Assembly: GCF_964355755.1 (NCBI RefSeq)
Contig: NC_092679.1
Coordinates: 2,108,001 to 2,172,000, forward strand
Source of the DNA: Antedon mediterranea
Taxonomy: Eukaryota; Echinodermata; Crinoidea; Comatulida; Antedonidae
Direction: 5' to 3'
DNA length: 64,000 nucleotides
Below the pieces are notes generated by a model. It did no database searches, was not told the DNA's origin, and worked only from the letters and a program-made list of their open reading frames with translations. The translations under genes and the position numbers were made by a program. Below, in pieces: positions 1 through 11,620 of the stretch. How positions within the stretch are numbered: the stretch's first letter is position 1; every line of letters begins with the position of its first letter.

Positions 1-43
1 TTTTGTTGTCAGATAAAGTTTGATAGTGTAGACAGAACTTTAT
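1..43. mobile_element. MITE family A, right-end fragment
   Basis: The window opens inside the right end of the family described at 13429-13588: a 'AAAGTTTGATAGTGTAGACAG' type terminus running into the flank. The left part lies outside the window. Confidence 0.7.
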
Positions 44-495
44 GATAAATAATGCCCTTTCATACTCACAGTCGTAGAATTAGCAGTGCGTAGCTTTGTG
101 AATTTGGTACTTCCTACACAAGAAACTATAAAGGCGGCCTTCAGGTTATTTTCAGTTAAGAACAACTTGAGCCGTTTTATAATGTCCTCGCCTGGTACCA
201 GTCTCAGGGCATAGCACGTAAGCTTAGGAATATTAAAGATGAACAAAATTAATTATTAGAACTTCACCACGAACTCAACTCTTGCAATAATGGTGTCACA
301 CGTCACTATAATTTAAATCTAGGCCCACCTAGTCGATATAAAAATGTTAAAAATTGCATAGGCCTAGGCCTATATGCAATTAATGATTAAACATGTGATA
401 CTATCTAGCAAATAACATGTACCGTATTATTTTTATACCATTAGAAGCACCCCCCACCCCACACCACACCCAGTCACTACTTTACTTACACTAAA

Positions 496-533
496 GCAGG
501 GAGATGTAAAATAATTATTTTACATCTCCCTGC
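496..533. repeat. Perfect 38-bp palindrome (foldback)
   Basis: Two 19-base arms beginning GCAGGGAGATGTAAAATAA are exact reverse complements with no spacer. A related hairpin starting CAGGGAGTTGTTA lies at 25891-25920. Confidence 0.9.
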
Positions 534-1252
534 ACTAAGCTAGGCCTATCTTATTCTTAGTCAGGTATCTAATAATCTAGCCTAGGGGCGGCTAGACTGG
601 CGCTAGTACTGGCCTGTAAAACGTGTTCTACAAAACAAAATTATTTTCCTTTACTTACAGCAGAAGAATTCATATTTATGGTCTTGAAATATTTCAACTT
701 TTGCCGCTGCTAAAATCAATGTTACGTAAGACGTTGTCAGTAGATCGGTAAAGTTGTGTTGAAATAGCCGTTTTGGAACCTCACAATGTTCTTTTTTCTA
801 AAAGTATGGCGCGCGGAAGCCATTTTGCAATTTTGTATAATAAACACAAAATTTGCCAAAACAAAGAGTGTACATATAATATTAGAAATTTGATAATTGT
901 ATATATTTTTCTTCAGTAGGTGTTAGTAGTTATAATAATCTACCAAGAAATTACTAATGTCAACATAATGTCTGGCTGATGACGTTATCTGCGCCCCATA
1001 GATAAATAAAAAAGAGAACATTTCAAAAGTTTGAAAACGGCTATCCATATATACCTCCAGCTTGGGGATGTCCCTTGTTTAATCACGTGCCTTACATGTA
1101 TCAGGTGATCAAAACGGGTACCATCAAAACAAATTCACTGTTGTTTTTTTTTGTGCGAGCGATCGGGACTTCCAAAAACAGCCACTCACTGAATGGTGGA
1201 AATCTCTGTGTTTGTGATTTGTTTACTTTAACTTAGGCGTATAGGTAAGGTC

Positions 1253-1440
1253 TTTGTTAGCCTAGGCCTAAGTCATTACTACGCTAGAATAGAAAGAATA
1301 AAAACGGGCTTAGCCACAAGGCCTACCTAGTCTACTACTACTACTAACTAGGCCTAGTAGTAGTACTGACTAGGCCTAGTACTGACTGTAGTCGTATATA
1401 GTACTTACTATACCCACACTGCCTGGGCCTACACACACAG
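1253..1440. repeat. AGGCCT/CTAGGCCTAG palindrome cluster
   Basis: Overlapping copies of AGGCCTA and its palindromic extension lie 230-420 bp before the ACP7-like start codon. Similar clusters sit beside most other gene starts in the window (11722-11757, 44910-45263, 60447-60697). Confidence 0.7.
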
Positions 1441-1672
1441 TTTCAGTAAGCTGCACGTAGCCTGTAGGCTTGTTTATGTTATAGCAGTGTGGGTCACTGT
1501 TTTTTTACATTTATTCAAATTGTTTTGAATTTCTTTTGTGAAAACCTGGATTGGACTAAATAATAATTAAAATATATTTAAAAAATATATTAGAATACTG
1601 TTAGTGTTATTTATGACATTTTATTTACATGTTTTATAATAATTTAGATTGGTGTGCTGCGAATCTAAAATA

Positions 1673-4600
1673 ATGGAAGTATTAAATGGTTTGCTCCTCC
1701 CCATCCTTCTTAGTTGTACTGTTTGTTATAGTTCTGATGTTCATCACATTCAATTGCAACCTGAACAAATACACTTATCTGCTACAGGTGTGTTTTAAGC
1801 TCTGTTTACACTATCAAAAAGAGTGTGATGTTCCCAAATATGGTAGTGAATATGTCCAAATATCAAGTCCATATATGGAAACATCACATTTTGTTGTCAC
1901 ATTAATTTGTAGACAGAGCTTCATTTATTTATCTATACACTCCTTGTTTTTAGAATTTATTTTTAAATAGAAACAAATAAATAAATATAGTTTTAAGCAC
2001 TAATCAGTTGTTTTGTAATTCCTCTATTGTTTCAAGATTTACATTTATTTAAAAAAAATATATCAATAATCATAAATTATGTTTATTATAAATTAATTCA
2101 ATATTGCGTGACCTCTCTTAATCATGTACCAAAGTGTGATTTATAAATTAATAATTTTGAATTACAAATCGAAATGAAATCAATTTAAACGCTAGACAGA
2201 TAGCTATCAGTATAAATATGCATAACTATAATAAGAATTTGCAGAAAAAAATTAAGTTTTATTTTATTAATTAAAAAAAATTGTTACTAGGAAATGCGGG
2301 TGAGATGATGGTTACGTGGAGCACAGTCAACGATACAAAGGCATCGCTGGTAAGGTTCGGCAAAAATATCACACTGAATTTAGTTGCCAAGGGAACTAGT
2401 AGTATATTCGTCGACGGTGGACCTGAGAAAAGGTCACAGTTCATCCACAGGGTCAAGCTAACTGGACTGAGCCCTGCACAAATGTATTGTAAGTATTTTA
2501 GTTTTATTTTTACACACAATATCATCGCACATTAAATTCAAATCATTTATACAGTATTTTTAAAAAATATATTTAATATTCATGATATAAAATTGAATGT
2601 AATTATGAATAAATGAATATGTAATTATGAATAAATGAATATGTAATTATGAATAAATGAATATGTAATTATGAATAAATGAATATGTAATTTGATAATT
2701 TTATAATAACTCACAAATGCTTAAGGTTTCAATAATAGATTTTTAGTGATAAAAAAATATTTAAAAAATAAATATTATTTTTATAATTTCAATTTATGAA
2801 ATAATATTTATTATTATTATTCAAAATTATTAATAAACAAATTTACAAATTCCAGATTATCATTGCGGAAGTGAAGACGGATGGAGTCCTCTATTCTTTT
2901 TTAAGGCTTTTCCAAATACCACAGACTGGAGTCCTCGATTCGCTATGTATGGCGACTTGGGAAACGAGAATGCACAGTCACTGAGTCGACTACAAGAGGA
3001 AGTACAGAAAGGAATGTATGACACTGTATTTCATATTGGTAAGTAATAAAAAAAATTGACAAAAGGAATGTCAGAAGAGCAACAAAACACACAAAGATTA
3101 ATAATAATAATAAGTATTTGCTTAGAATGTTTATAAATTGATTTGATGACTTTTGAATATATTTTGTTATTTAAGGCGACTTTGCATATGAATTGGAGGA
3201 GGATAATGGGCGAGTTGGAGACATGTTTATGCGTCAAATAGAATCAGTAGCAGCGTATGTACCGTACATGACGGCGGTAGGCAATCATGAAGCATCTTAG
3301 TGAGTCTCTCTTTGCAGTTTTAATTTAAAACTAAAAAAAAACAATGAGGAATGTTAAGTAATACCATATCCACCTACTAGAACACAAAATTGTGACAACT
3401 TTGGGGGTAGAACTATACCCGGGGAAAAAATTATTGGTAAAGCATTTCTTGTAAAAGCTGATATGAACTGGATAGAGAGAGAGAGAGGCCTACATCCAGA
3501 CCAAAAGTAAATACTGGTACTATATCCCCAGGGATATGCCAGTCTTAAAGTAGGGGGTGGGATTAAACCCGAAGTGGGATTATACCCAAGGATATAATGT
3601 GAGCTTTTTTTGCACCGTGAATGGGTTAGTTATTTTAGTTGGTACATACAATATTGTATCACATATATATGGGGTTTTTTTTCAGCAACTTTTCACATTA
3701 CAAAAATCGATTCACAATGCCAAATTTTGCAGAAACAGCGAATCTATGGTACAGGTACTGTAAACTCAGTTATTAATTGTTTTATCTACTTCCATCCGAT
3801 TGTCTGTTAATCATTCCCTTCATTCATTGATCAATACCAATCAATAATATTAATATTAATATTAATATGTCTTTGTGTTTTATATTATAATTAGTTGGGA
3901 TATTGGTCCAGCACATATCATTGTTTTCTCAACTGAGGTTTACTACTACTTTCAATACGGACTGTTTTTAATCACACATCAATTGAACTGGCTCAAACAA
4001 GACCTTAAAGCAGCCAATAAGAATCGAGCTGAACGACCCTGGGTCATCACGATGGCTCATCGGCCAATGTACTGCACCGACACTGATGGGGATGATTGTT
4101 CGAAACGTTACAACATTGTTAGTACAGTTTCATTTATTTTCTTTCATTAGCAATGCATGCATAAGTAAAATATTATTTTTATGACACTATTGTGATATCA
4201 TGAAATATTTTGGTCTGTCTACAAAGTCTCCAATAATCAAATTAATCTAAACAAAAGATTCAATTATTTGCATTGAAATATTCCTGTTTCAGTTTTAATT
4301 TGAATTTGTTTTTACAGATAAGGGATCAGTTTGAGGAACTGTTTTATGACAGTGGTATGTATGTCAATATTATGCGAACATAAAAGATTGTGAAGATCGC
4401 TTTCTGTATTGAACACCAAAGCTGTCCTGTTAGGCCACACCCCTTACATGGTAATACTGTATTATTGATTGCAAGAGTATAAAACTGAACTTATATTTCA
4501 ACCCTTATATTTTAATTTCTTCAGGTGTGGATATTGAGTTCTGGGCACATGAACACACCTATGAGAGGCTTTTACCTGTATACAAAGGAAAGGTATGATA

Positions 4601-5258
4601 GATAGAATCCCCATTAATATTCTTTGGCGTACAATTATAATAGATGTTTTGGTAAAGTATGTTTGTTTTGTTCCTGTATGTCAACAGTTGCATGTGAACA
4701 CAGAAAGTCAGATTACATTCAAAGTTAATATTTACATTTACAGGTGTTCAACGGTAGTGCTAGCGCCCCCTATACAAACCCCAACGCACCCGTGCACGTA
4801 GTAGCTGGTTCTGCGGTAAGTATATTGTTTCCATTCACCAAGTTACAATACAATCTCAAAGTCGCAAAGTTATTTAAAAAAGTTAACCCCTGCCCCATTT
4901 AATAGAAATAACTTGATTTTCAGGGTTGTAGAGAATTGCCCGATAAATTCACTCCAGTACCAGCTCCATGGGATGGGTTTCGTTCCCGAGATTATGGCTA
5001 TTTGACAATGACCGTGACGAACAAGACGCATGCTCACTTCCAGCAAATATCAGATGATCAGGTATGAATCCGTAAAAATTATTTCTGAAATTTTGACCTA
5101 AAAAATAGTTTTTGTCTAGAAAAAAAAATTGTGTTGTTTTTTTATAAATGTTATTATTATTTATACCTTTGAATTTCGTTTTCTAATTACAGGGCGGGAA
5201 GGTGATTGATGACTTCTGGGTAATAAAGCACAAACATGGACCTTACGGCTCGGATTAA
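1673..5258 (+). CDS. ACP7: Purple acid phosphatase, ACP7 type (copy 1), 11 coding exons, 430 aa
   Basis: Secreted dinuclear-metal acid phosphatase that hydrolyses phosphate monoesters. Exons: 1673-1787, 2291-2488, 2856-3038, 3176-3299, 3686-3754, 3895-4117, 4318-4354, 4525-4592, 4744-4815, 4924-5061, 5193-5258; all introns are GT-AG and phase is kept. Residues 1-20 form a signal peptide, followed by the family's PEQIHLS segment and a fibronectin-like N-terminal domain. The metal-binding series is complete: GDLGN (D138), GDFAY (D167, Y170), GNHE (N202, H203), MAHRP (H285), AHEH (H325, H327). The C-terminal QISDDQ-GGKVIDDFWV segment is typical of ACP7. Length fits the family (about 430-440 aa). 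AATAAA lies 30 nt after the stop (5288-5293). Intron 1 carries a MITE. The copy at 7353-11469 is a diverged paralogue. The exact physiological substrate cannot be told. Confidence 0.94.
1797..1921. mobile_element. MITE family A (intron 1 of ACP7 copy 1)
   Basis: Short, diverged copy running from AAGCTCTGTTTACACTATCA to TAGACAGAGCTT, with the internal 'AAATATGGTAGTGA' motif shared by the family. Confidence 0.8.
2595..2693. repeat. Tandem repeat, about 21-bp unit
   Basis: Four to five copies of ATGTAATTATGAATAAATGA in intron 2 of the first phosphatase gene. Confidence 0.85.
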
Positions 5259-5397
5259 TTATGTTTTTTTTAATGACAATTTTATACAATAAATTATCAA
5301 AATTGATAATTGTATTTTTAGAATTTTTTTTAATGCAGCAGCTGAGGAGTAGAAGGGTGGATAATGTTAATATTTTTATTAACAATTTATCAAATTC

Positions 5398-5715
5398 TGT
5401 AATTAAATAAATGTTTCGTAACTACTAATACTGAAATAGCGATAGAATAATGGGTGAAAAAATAAATAAAATCTTTTTAAAATATTAATTAAGAATCTAA
5501 ATCAACTGAAATATCTTTTTTATATAATATTACCGTTTTACGTCAATGTATGAATTGTATAAAGGAAATTTAAGAATTTAATAAAATAATTGTTGTAATT
5601 ACTAATACTGAAATGGTGATAATAGTAGTTTTAATTATTATTAATCAAGAATCTAAATCAACTGAAATACTTATAATTGCAATGTTACGTCAATGTATGC
5701 ACTGTATAATGTAAT
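5398..5715. repeat. Imperfect tandem duplication of about 180 bp downstream of ACP7 copy 1
   Basis: The blocks at about 5398-5562 and 5577-5715 both contain CTACTAATACTGAAAT..., AAGAATCTAAATCAACTGAA and TTACGTCAATGTATG in the same order. This is a diverged local duplication just past the poly(A) signal. Confidence 0.65.
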
Positions 5716-6469
5716 AGTACTGTACGTACATTTTAATGTAAATAGTGTAATCAAATATGATTCAGATTCAGTTTATGTATAAATAATTGCCAATTAACTG
5801 TTTTAAAAGTTTTTTTAATGCAATGTTATAATATGCAGGAAATACAGTATATGTATCATTTGTAAGTTTTACTAATTATTAAATATTGTAAATGAAAGCA
5901 ATACAGGTAGTGTACTAACAAATGCCAAATAAATTATAGAGAAACAATTGTCTTTCTACATATTATTTTATATAGTAACACTAACTAATGCAGCAAAAAT
6001 ATATTTTTTGTTACACAATAAGAGATTTCAAAACTTCTTGGTACTAAACATTTAAAACAAATGACAACACCTTTCAGATGTTCTCACTTCATATTTCAGA
6101 TGACTCAGAAAAAAAATTTTCAAATTATACTCGCCCACACCGATAACTGTATTGCAAAGGCGAAAAAATTAAAATTAACTTTAATATAAAGCAATTTACA
6201 CAAATTTTGGAAGTACTGTGGCTCAGTGGGCACTATTTTTCATATTGCCCTGGCAGCTGCTATTAGAAGAGGCCTATTTCAATTAGTGCCTTTTATATTT
6301 AAAAAGTATGGTGACAGGATATAAACTAACAAACATATACTATTGCATTGTATCTTGCTTAAAATAGACAATTTCAGTCGTTAAATTCCCTGAAATATAG
6401 TAAGGTTAAAATATTTTCTGTGTATATAAAAAATATATATATTATATACATTTCCTATTAAAATGTATA
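5716..6469. other. Gene-free spacer between the convergent phosphatase genes
   Basis: AT-rich sequence without coding potential, repeats or recognisable elements, up to the minisatellite at 6470. Confidence 0.5.
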
Positions 6470-7177
6470 CATATAAAGTACCTATAAATATAATACTAGT
6501 AGTAGAAGTACCTATTAATATAATACTAGTAGTAGAAGTACCTATAAATATAATACTAGTAGTAGAAGTACCTATTAATATAATACTAGTAGTAGAAGTA
6601 CCTATTAATATAATACTAGTAGTAGAAGTACCTATTAATATAATACTAGTAGTAGAAGCACCTATTAATATAATACTAGTAGTAGAAGTACCTATTAATA
6701 TAATACTAGTAGTAGAAGTACCTATTAATATAATACTAGTAGTAGAAGTACCTATTAATATAATACTAGTAGTAGAAGTACCTATAAATATAATACTAGT
6801 AGTAGAAGTACCTATTAATATAATACTAGTAGTAGAAGTACCTATTAATATAATACTAGTAGTAGAAGTACCTATTAATATAATACTAGTAGTAGAAGCA
6901 CCTATTAATATAATACTAGTAGTAGAAGCACCTATTAATATAATACTAGTAGTAGAAGTACCTATTAATATAATACTAGTAGTAGAAGTACCTATTAATA
7001 TAATACTAGTAGTAGAAGTACCTATTAATATAATACTAGTAGTAGAAGTACCTATTAATATAATACTAGTAGTAGAAGTACCTATTAATATAATACTAGT
7101 AGTAGAAGTACCTATTAATATAATACTAGTAGTAGAAGTACCTATTAATATAATACTAGTAGTAGAAGTACCTATAA
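6470..7177. repeat. 30-bp minisatellite, about 23 copies
   Basis: Near-perfect array with unit CCTATTAATATAATACTAGT followed by AGTAGAAGTA. Only two variant positions are obvious: CCTATAAATA instead of CCTATTAATA in copies 1, 3 and 11, and AGAAGCA instead of AGAAGTA ending copies 6, 14 and 15. Because 30 is a multiple of 3 and the unit lacks stops in one frame, the array is open for over 200 codons; this does not make it a gene. It lies between the 3' ends of the two ACP7-like genes. Confidence 0.97.
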
Positions 7178-7352
7178 CCTCAAAAAGCTGCCTGTGGATT
7201 CCTTTATAACACCAAGACCATTGGCTTATTTTGAAAAGAGAAGATAAAATATGGAAGACTAAAGTACTACAATAATACTCCCACTGCAGATCTGAAAGGC
7301 AGAAAAATGACCTGATTTGACCCTGGCAGCCTGATAATGACCCCTGAACTTA

Positions 7353-10300
7353 TTATTCGTATAATCCATGTCTGTCTTTGACTATCATCATGTTATCTAT
7401 AACTTTTCCATCCTAAAATACAACAAAAAATAAAAAACATATTCATTAACTTATATATTTGTCATTATATATCTAGTTTTTAGTACCTAATTATTTCCAA
7501 GCAGAAGTACTACGATCTTCCTCCTCCCCCTCCCCAATTTTTCTCAAACCCCCCGCCCCATTGCTTTATTTACCTGATTATCCGATACTTGCTCAAAGTA
7601 AAGGTGCGTTTCGTTGATGACATGCATTCTGCTGTAACCATAGTCCCTTGATCGGAAAGCATCCCAGTCCATCTTGCGTATTTTAAGCGGTGTTATTAGT
7701 TCCCGGTTTCCCTACAAAAAACACAAAACATTACAGCCCTTATGCTAATTGTGGATTTAAATATGCAATTCATTTCCTTTGTAAGATGATACTTACAGGT
7801 GAACCGGTTATTATATGAACAGGTGCGCCAGGGTTAGTATATGGATTTTCGTAGCTTCCATTGTACACCTAAACAAATGCAAAGACTGACTGGTAAGAGA
7901 AGACTAGCAAAACTTGTTAAGACACTATTTCAAATTCAAATATATACAAATACAAAGATGGAATAAAACTAATATGACTGTAGTTTAAAATAAAGTTAGT
8001 TATTTCAATGGGAGGTGAGCAAAATATTCCATGTCTAAAGCTACTCTCACTAAGAAAGTAGCAATACCGTTGCAAAGTGACTGGTGAGAAAAGACTAGCA
8101 GAGCTTTCAAACACTACAATTGACTTGTATTAATACACTCACTGTATTATTATAGACTGGATACATTCGTTCATATGCATGTTCATGGCCATATATCTCA
8201 AGATCAACTCCTAGAATAAGGAAAAAAATGTGAAAACTGCAACATTATTGTGTTTTATTATGTAAAAAGATTACATCATATCTTTACTTACAATAAGCAT
8301 ATACAGTAATATTACTTAATTTTTTTCTTATGAAAATTAAATTAAGAAATTAAATTGTCTACTTACCATACTTGTAAAATAGATCTTCAAAAGCTCCTCT
8401 TATCTAAAAATAATCAAATTCAGATTTATAGAAACAGAGCACGAAGAAAATTCACATAAAACTTAACTTTTAGAAATTAGGTCTTTAAAAATGTTCGTCT
8501 AAATATACTAAAACATAACCAAATATACTAAAAAAATATATACTAAACATAACAAAATATATTACCAAGGTTTCTCTTTTGTGACAATCCAGACCATAAC
8601 CTGAACAATACATTGGCCTATGACCTATTGTGATGATCCATGGCTGGTTCTTGCGATTCTTATTAGCTTCCTGTTTGGGGGAATAAAAAACAAACTATTA
8701 AAAGTCTAAATAAATATAGTATTACCAAATAAAGGTCTTTTCTTGTTATTATTATCATATACTGTACATTATTTTCAGTTTTGTTATTTCTTTTACTATG
8801 CATTGTTTAAGTATCCTGTACTTTTTTAATCACTGATTAAATTGTTTTCATGACAACATTTTAGTTTTGTTTCTGAATTTTTTTTAAATTTATCATTATT
8901 CTTGAATAACATTCAGATTATGGCGGACAAGTTGAGCATAAACTAATCACCTTTAGGTCTTGTTCAAGCCATTGAAACTGTTCATCAATGAGAAATTCAC
9001 CATAATCTTGGTAGAAGATTACCTCAGTGGAGAACGATATAATATGAGCAGGACCTATGTTCCAACTACAACAAATAATTGATAGCACATTAACCACATG
9101 TTTTAACAAAACAACAAGATTTTGAAATAGGGATGTGGCAAGCCTAATAATTGTTAAACAAAGCACTAAACTTAAACTCATTTTCTTTTGCATTGTATTT
9201 TCCAAGATTTAAACCGATGTATGAAATAATTGTTTTAAAACTGAATTGAAGATGTAAAGTACCTTACCTAAACCACAAGTTCTCAGTTTTTTCGTACATT
9301 GGCATAGTAAAACGATTCTTGTAATTGGAAAAATTACTGCAAATAAATCAAAATATACAAATTAATTAAGTGGGTTGAGCATTCATTGTACAGGTGTTAG
9401 TTCATAGGTCATTCATAGGTTCATATGTCAGAGGTGGACAACTTACTATTTTTGTTCATGGTTCCCAACACACGTCATGTACGGAACATAAGCGGCAATA
9501 GCTTCTATCTGACGCATAAAATCATTTCCTACCTTCCCGTTCCGGGAATCTAAGTCATATGCAATATCACCTAATTTAAGGAAAAGAAATAAATACAAAA
9601 AATCACATTGAATTTCAAGGATATATTCAACATAAAATATTCAAATCAATATAAAGCTCTGTCTACACTATCACTAGTTTGACAAAAAAAATGTGATGTC
9701 ATATCACTTCCATATTTAAGGATATCACTATCATATTTTGTCAAACTAGTTTGATAGTGTAGACAGAGCTTAAGAGTAACTAATAGTTATTATTTTCAAC
9801 ATCATTATTTACCTACCCACATGGAGCACAGCATCATAGAGTCCACTCTGTGTCTCACGTTGAAGCCTCATCATTGACCGGGCATTAGCGTTTCCTAAAT
9901 CACCATAAACTGCAAATTTTGGACTCCAACTTTTGATAGGTTGGCTGTGAAACCAAAATATTTGACTCCATCCTGATGGTCCTCCACAATGGTAAACTAA
10001 AAATAAATAAATTTGTTTGTAGTGTGTAGCAAAAATCAGAAATTATACTAGATATTTCAAAATAGAAAACAATTGTCACATACAGTATGCTTTATCTGGT
10101 TCAAGCGCAGTCAATTTGACCCGATGTATATATTGCACTCTTTTCATTATTCCTCCGTCTACAAATGTTGTAGTCATTCCTGTTGCGTTTTTGTTTAGCT
10201 TTAAATCTTGGCCATACTCGACTACTGGTATCGTATCTATCATGGTACTCCATGTCACCATCATCTCGTTAACTTTATCTATAAAAAAAGGTTTTCATTA

Positions 10301-11469
10301 TTAATAATAATAATAGTTCATTCTTATATAGCGCATATAAGCAAGTTCTCAATGCGCTGCACATTATTACCCTGGTCATTTTTTAGATCAAACACGTATG
10401 GAAACATATACTCCTACAATAATGCAGCTAGTAATCAGCGCAAAGTTGTGTCTTGGTTTTACTAAAATAGTAATGAACGCAAATAATTTGACTAATCACT
10501 AGTGTAGTAGCAGATCTTCCAAAATATGTGATTGATGTCGCTAGTATTATGCAACACGCGCATTGTAGGCCTACTGAGAAACTTTAGATGGGGTCCACTA
10601 CTGGACCAATGGAAAAGAATAGAGCGCAGCAATAATAGGCTATGTAAAATATGTAATATAAATGAAGTTGAAGATGAATATCATTTTGTTACGGTTTGCT
10701 CTCGTTACAAGGAAATCAGAAAAAAATTTATACCTTCTTTATTTTTTGAAAATCCAAATTCTGTCGTTTAATGTCATCACAGGATCCAAAAATTATTGAT
10801 AATCTATCCGAATTTATCATGTAAGTTAAGATATATGTTTTGCTTAGAGAACGAAATTAATTAATTCATTTATCTTGTGACCATAAATTGCTTTATTTTT
10901 CAATATAATTATTAGTTTGTTAATTACTAGGGACCAGAGGCCTAAACTTAAAGTAAATAAAGTCAGGCGATAAGCCTGAATGAATAAATAAACTGGCAAC
11001 CTCTACAACCAACAACCACTGAAAAAGGTATCTGAGGCTCTTCTTTGTAAAAAGATAGACTAACAAATTTAAAAACTAAATTAATTTATTACATTAATTA
11101 TTATTAAATCAAAATTGATGAAGACTGATCCATTTAAAGAATTAATATGACACGAAAATTGCAGTGCCTTGTTTTTTACTGTATTATGGAATTAACCTTT
11201 CCTTTTTACCCTTCACAAATCCTTCCGGTCGATTTTATAGGAGGCGGAATGGGTGAAAATGAGTCACAACCCTCCCTACCTTAGTACCTAGGCCTTTCTT
11301 AGGCTCATCACACATAACGGTGCCTATATTAATAATTATGCCTTGCCTTTCCTCCCGTGGAAAATTACTTACTTGTAAAAGACAGGTGAATTTGTTCAGG
11401 ATAAACATCATCTGCTTTGCAATCAGATAAAATAAAATAATTTACAAAAACAAGCAGTATTATCAACAT
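7353..11469 (-). CDS. ACP7: Purple acid phosphatase, ACP7 type (copy 2), 12 coding exons, 419 aa
   Basis: Second secreted acid phosphatase, convergent with copy 1. Exons on the minus strand: 11373-11469, 10084-10278, 9817-9996, 9447-9570, 9268-9336, 8951-9065, 8566-8670, 8367-8403, 8143-8210, 7797-7868, 7574-7711, 7353-7412. The start MLIILLVFVNYF gives a signal peptide, then PEQIHLSF. Metal motifs are intact: GDLGN, GDIAYD, GNHEQ, GHRPMY, GHEHAYER. Every intron matches copy 1 in position and phase, except that copy 2 has one extra intron (8671-8950) after QDLK, inside what is a single exon in copy 1. Intron 1 contains a non-LTR retrotransposon tail, and intron 3 a MITE. The start codon is 151 bp from that of EFCAB11, so the two genes probably share a promoter region. 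Confidence 0.94.
9653..9772. mobile_element. MITE family A (intron 3 of ACP7 copy 2)
   Basis: Both termini are present: AAAGCTCTGTCTACACTATCA type left end and TTTGATAGTGTAGACAGAGC right end, about 120 bp. It is shorter than the 150-200-bp copies. Confidence 0.88.
10308..10385. repeat. 'TATAGCGC' interspersed repeat fragment
   Basis: An (AAT)n stretch followed by TTCTTATATAGCGCATATAA and CAATGCGCTGCACATTA. The same (AAT)n-TATAGCGC arrangement recurs at 31660-31700 and 59036-59100, indicating a dispersed short element. Confidence 0.55.
10532..10995 (+). mobile_element. Non-LTR retrotransposon 3'-end fragment
   Basis: The reading frame at 10532-10771 encodes a Cys/His cluster, CKIC...HF...C, after RRFRWGP-like residues. 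This matches the zinc-knuckle tail found after the reverse transcriptase of many non-LTR elements. The tail continues in another frame after a frameshift near 10770 and ends with the short tandem AATGAATAAATAAA at 10978-10993. It is a dead 5'-truncated copy in intron 1 of ACP7 copy 2. Confidence 0.6.
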
Positions 11470-11620
11470 GTTACTTTTTACTACAAACAAAATGTAAAGA
11501 AACGCCCTCAAACAAGTACACGTTCTCGTCTCGCTTGATTGAGTTTGTTTTGGTTTTTAAAAATGTTCAATGATCGCGGCACACAAAATTTGTGAAATTT
11601 AAAATTAATACAAGATTTAA
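11470..11620. promoter_or_regulatory. Short divergent promoter region, ACP7 copy 2 / EFCAB11
   Basis: Only 151 bp separate the two start codons on opposite strands, so both genes must start transcription here or use overlapping leaders. No TATA box is evident on either strand. Confidence 0.55.

Larger units (their letters stand above)
44..1672. other. Upstream region of the first acid phosphatase gene
   Basis: No coding exon was recognised. The stretch holds a perfect 38-bp palindrome at 496-533 and a cluster of AGGCCT-containing palindromes at about 1253-1440, just before the first coding exon. The start ATG at 1673 is the first that opens a signal peptide in frame with the following exons. 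The transcription start cannot be placed. Confidence 0.5.

Noticed and set aside
6463-7209. 248-codon frame of VPINIILVVE repeats
   Set aside because: It is only the translation of the 30-bp minisatellite, open because 30 is divisible by 3. No signal, neighbours or splice sites.
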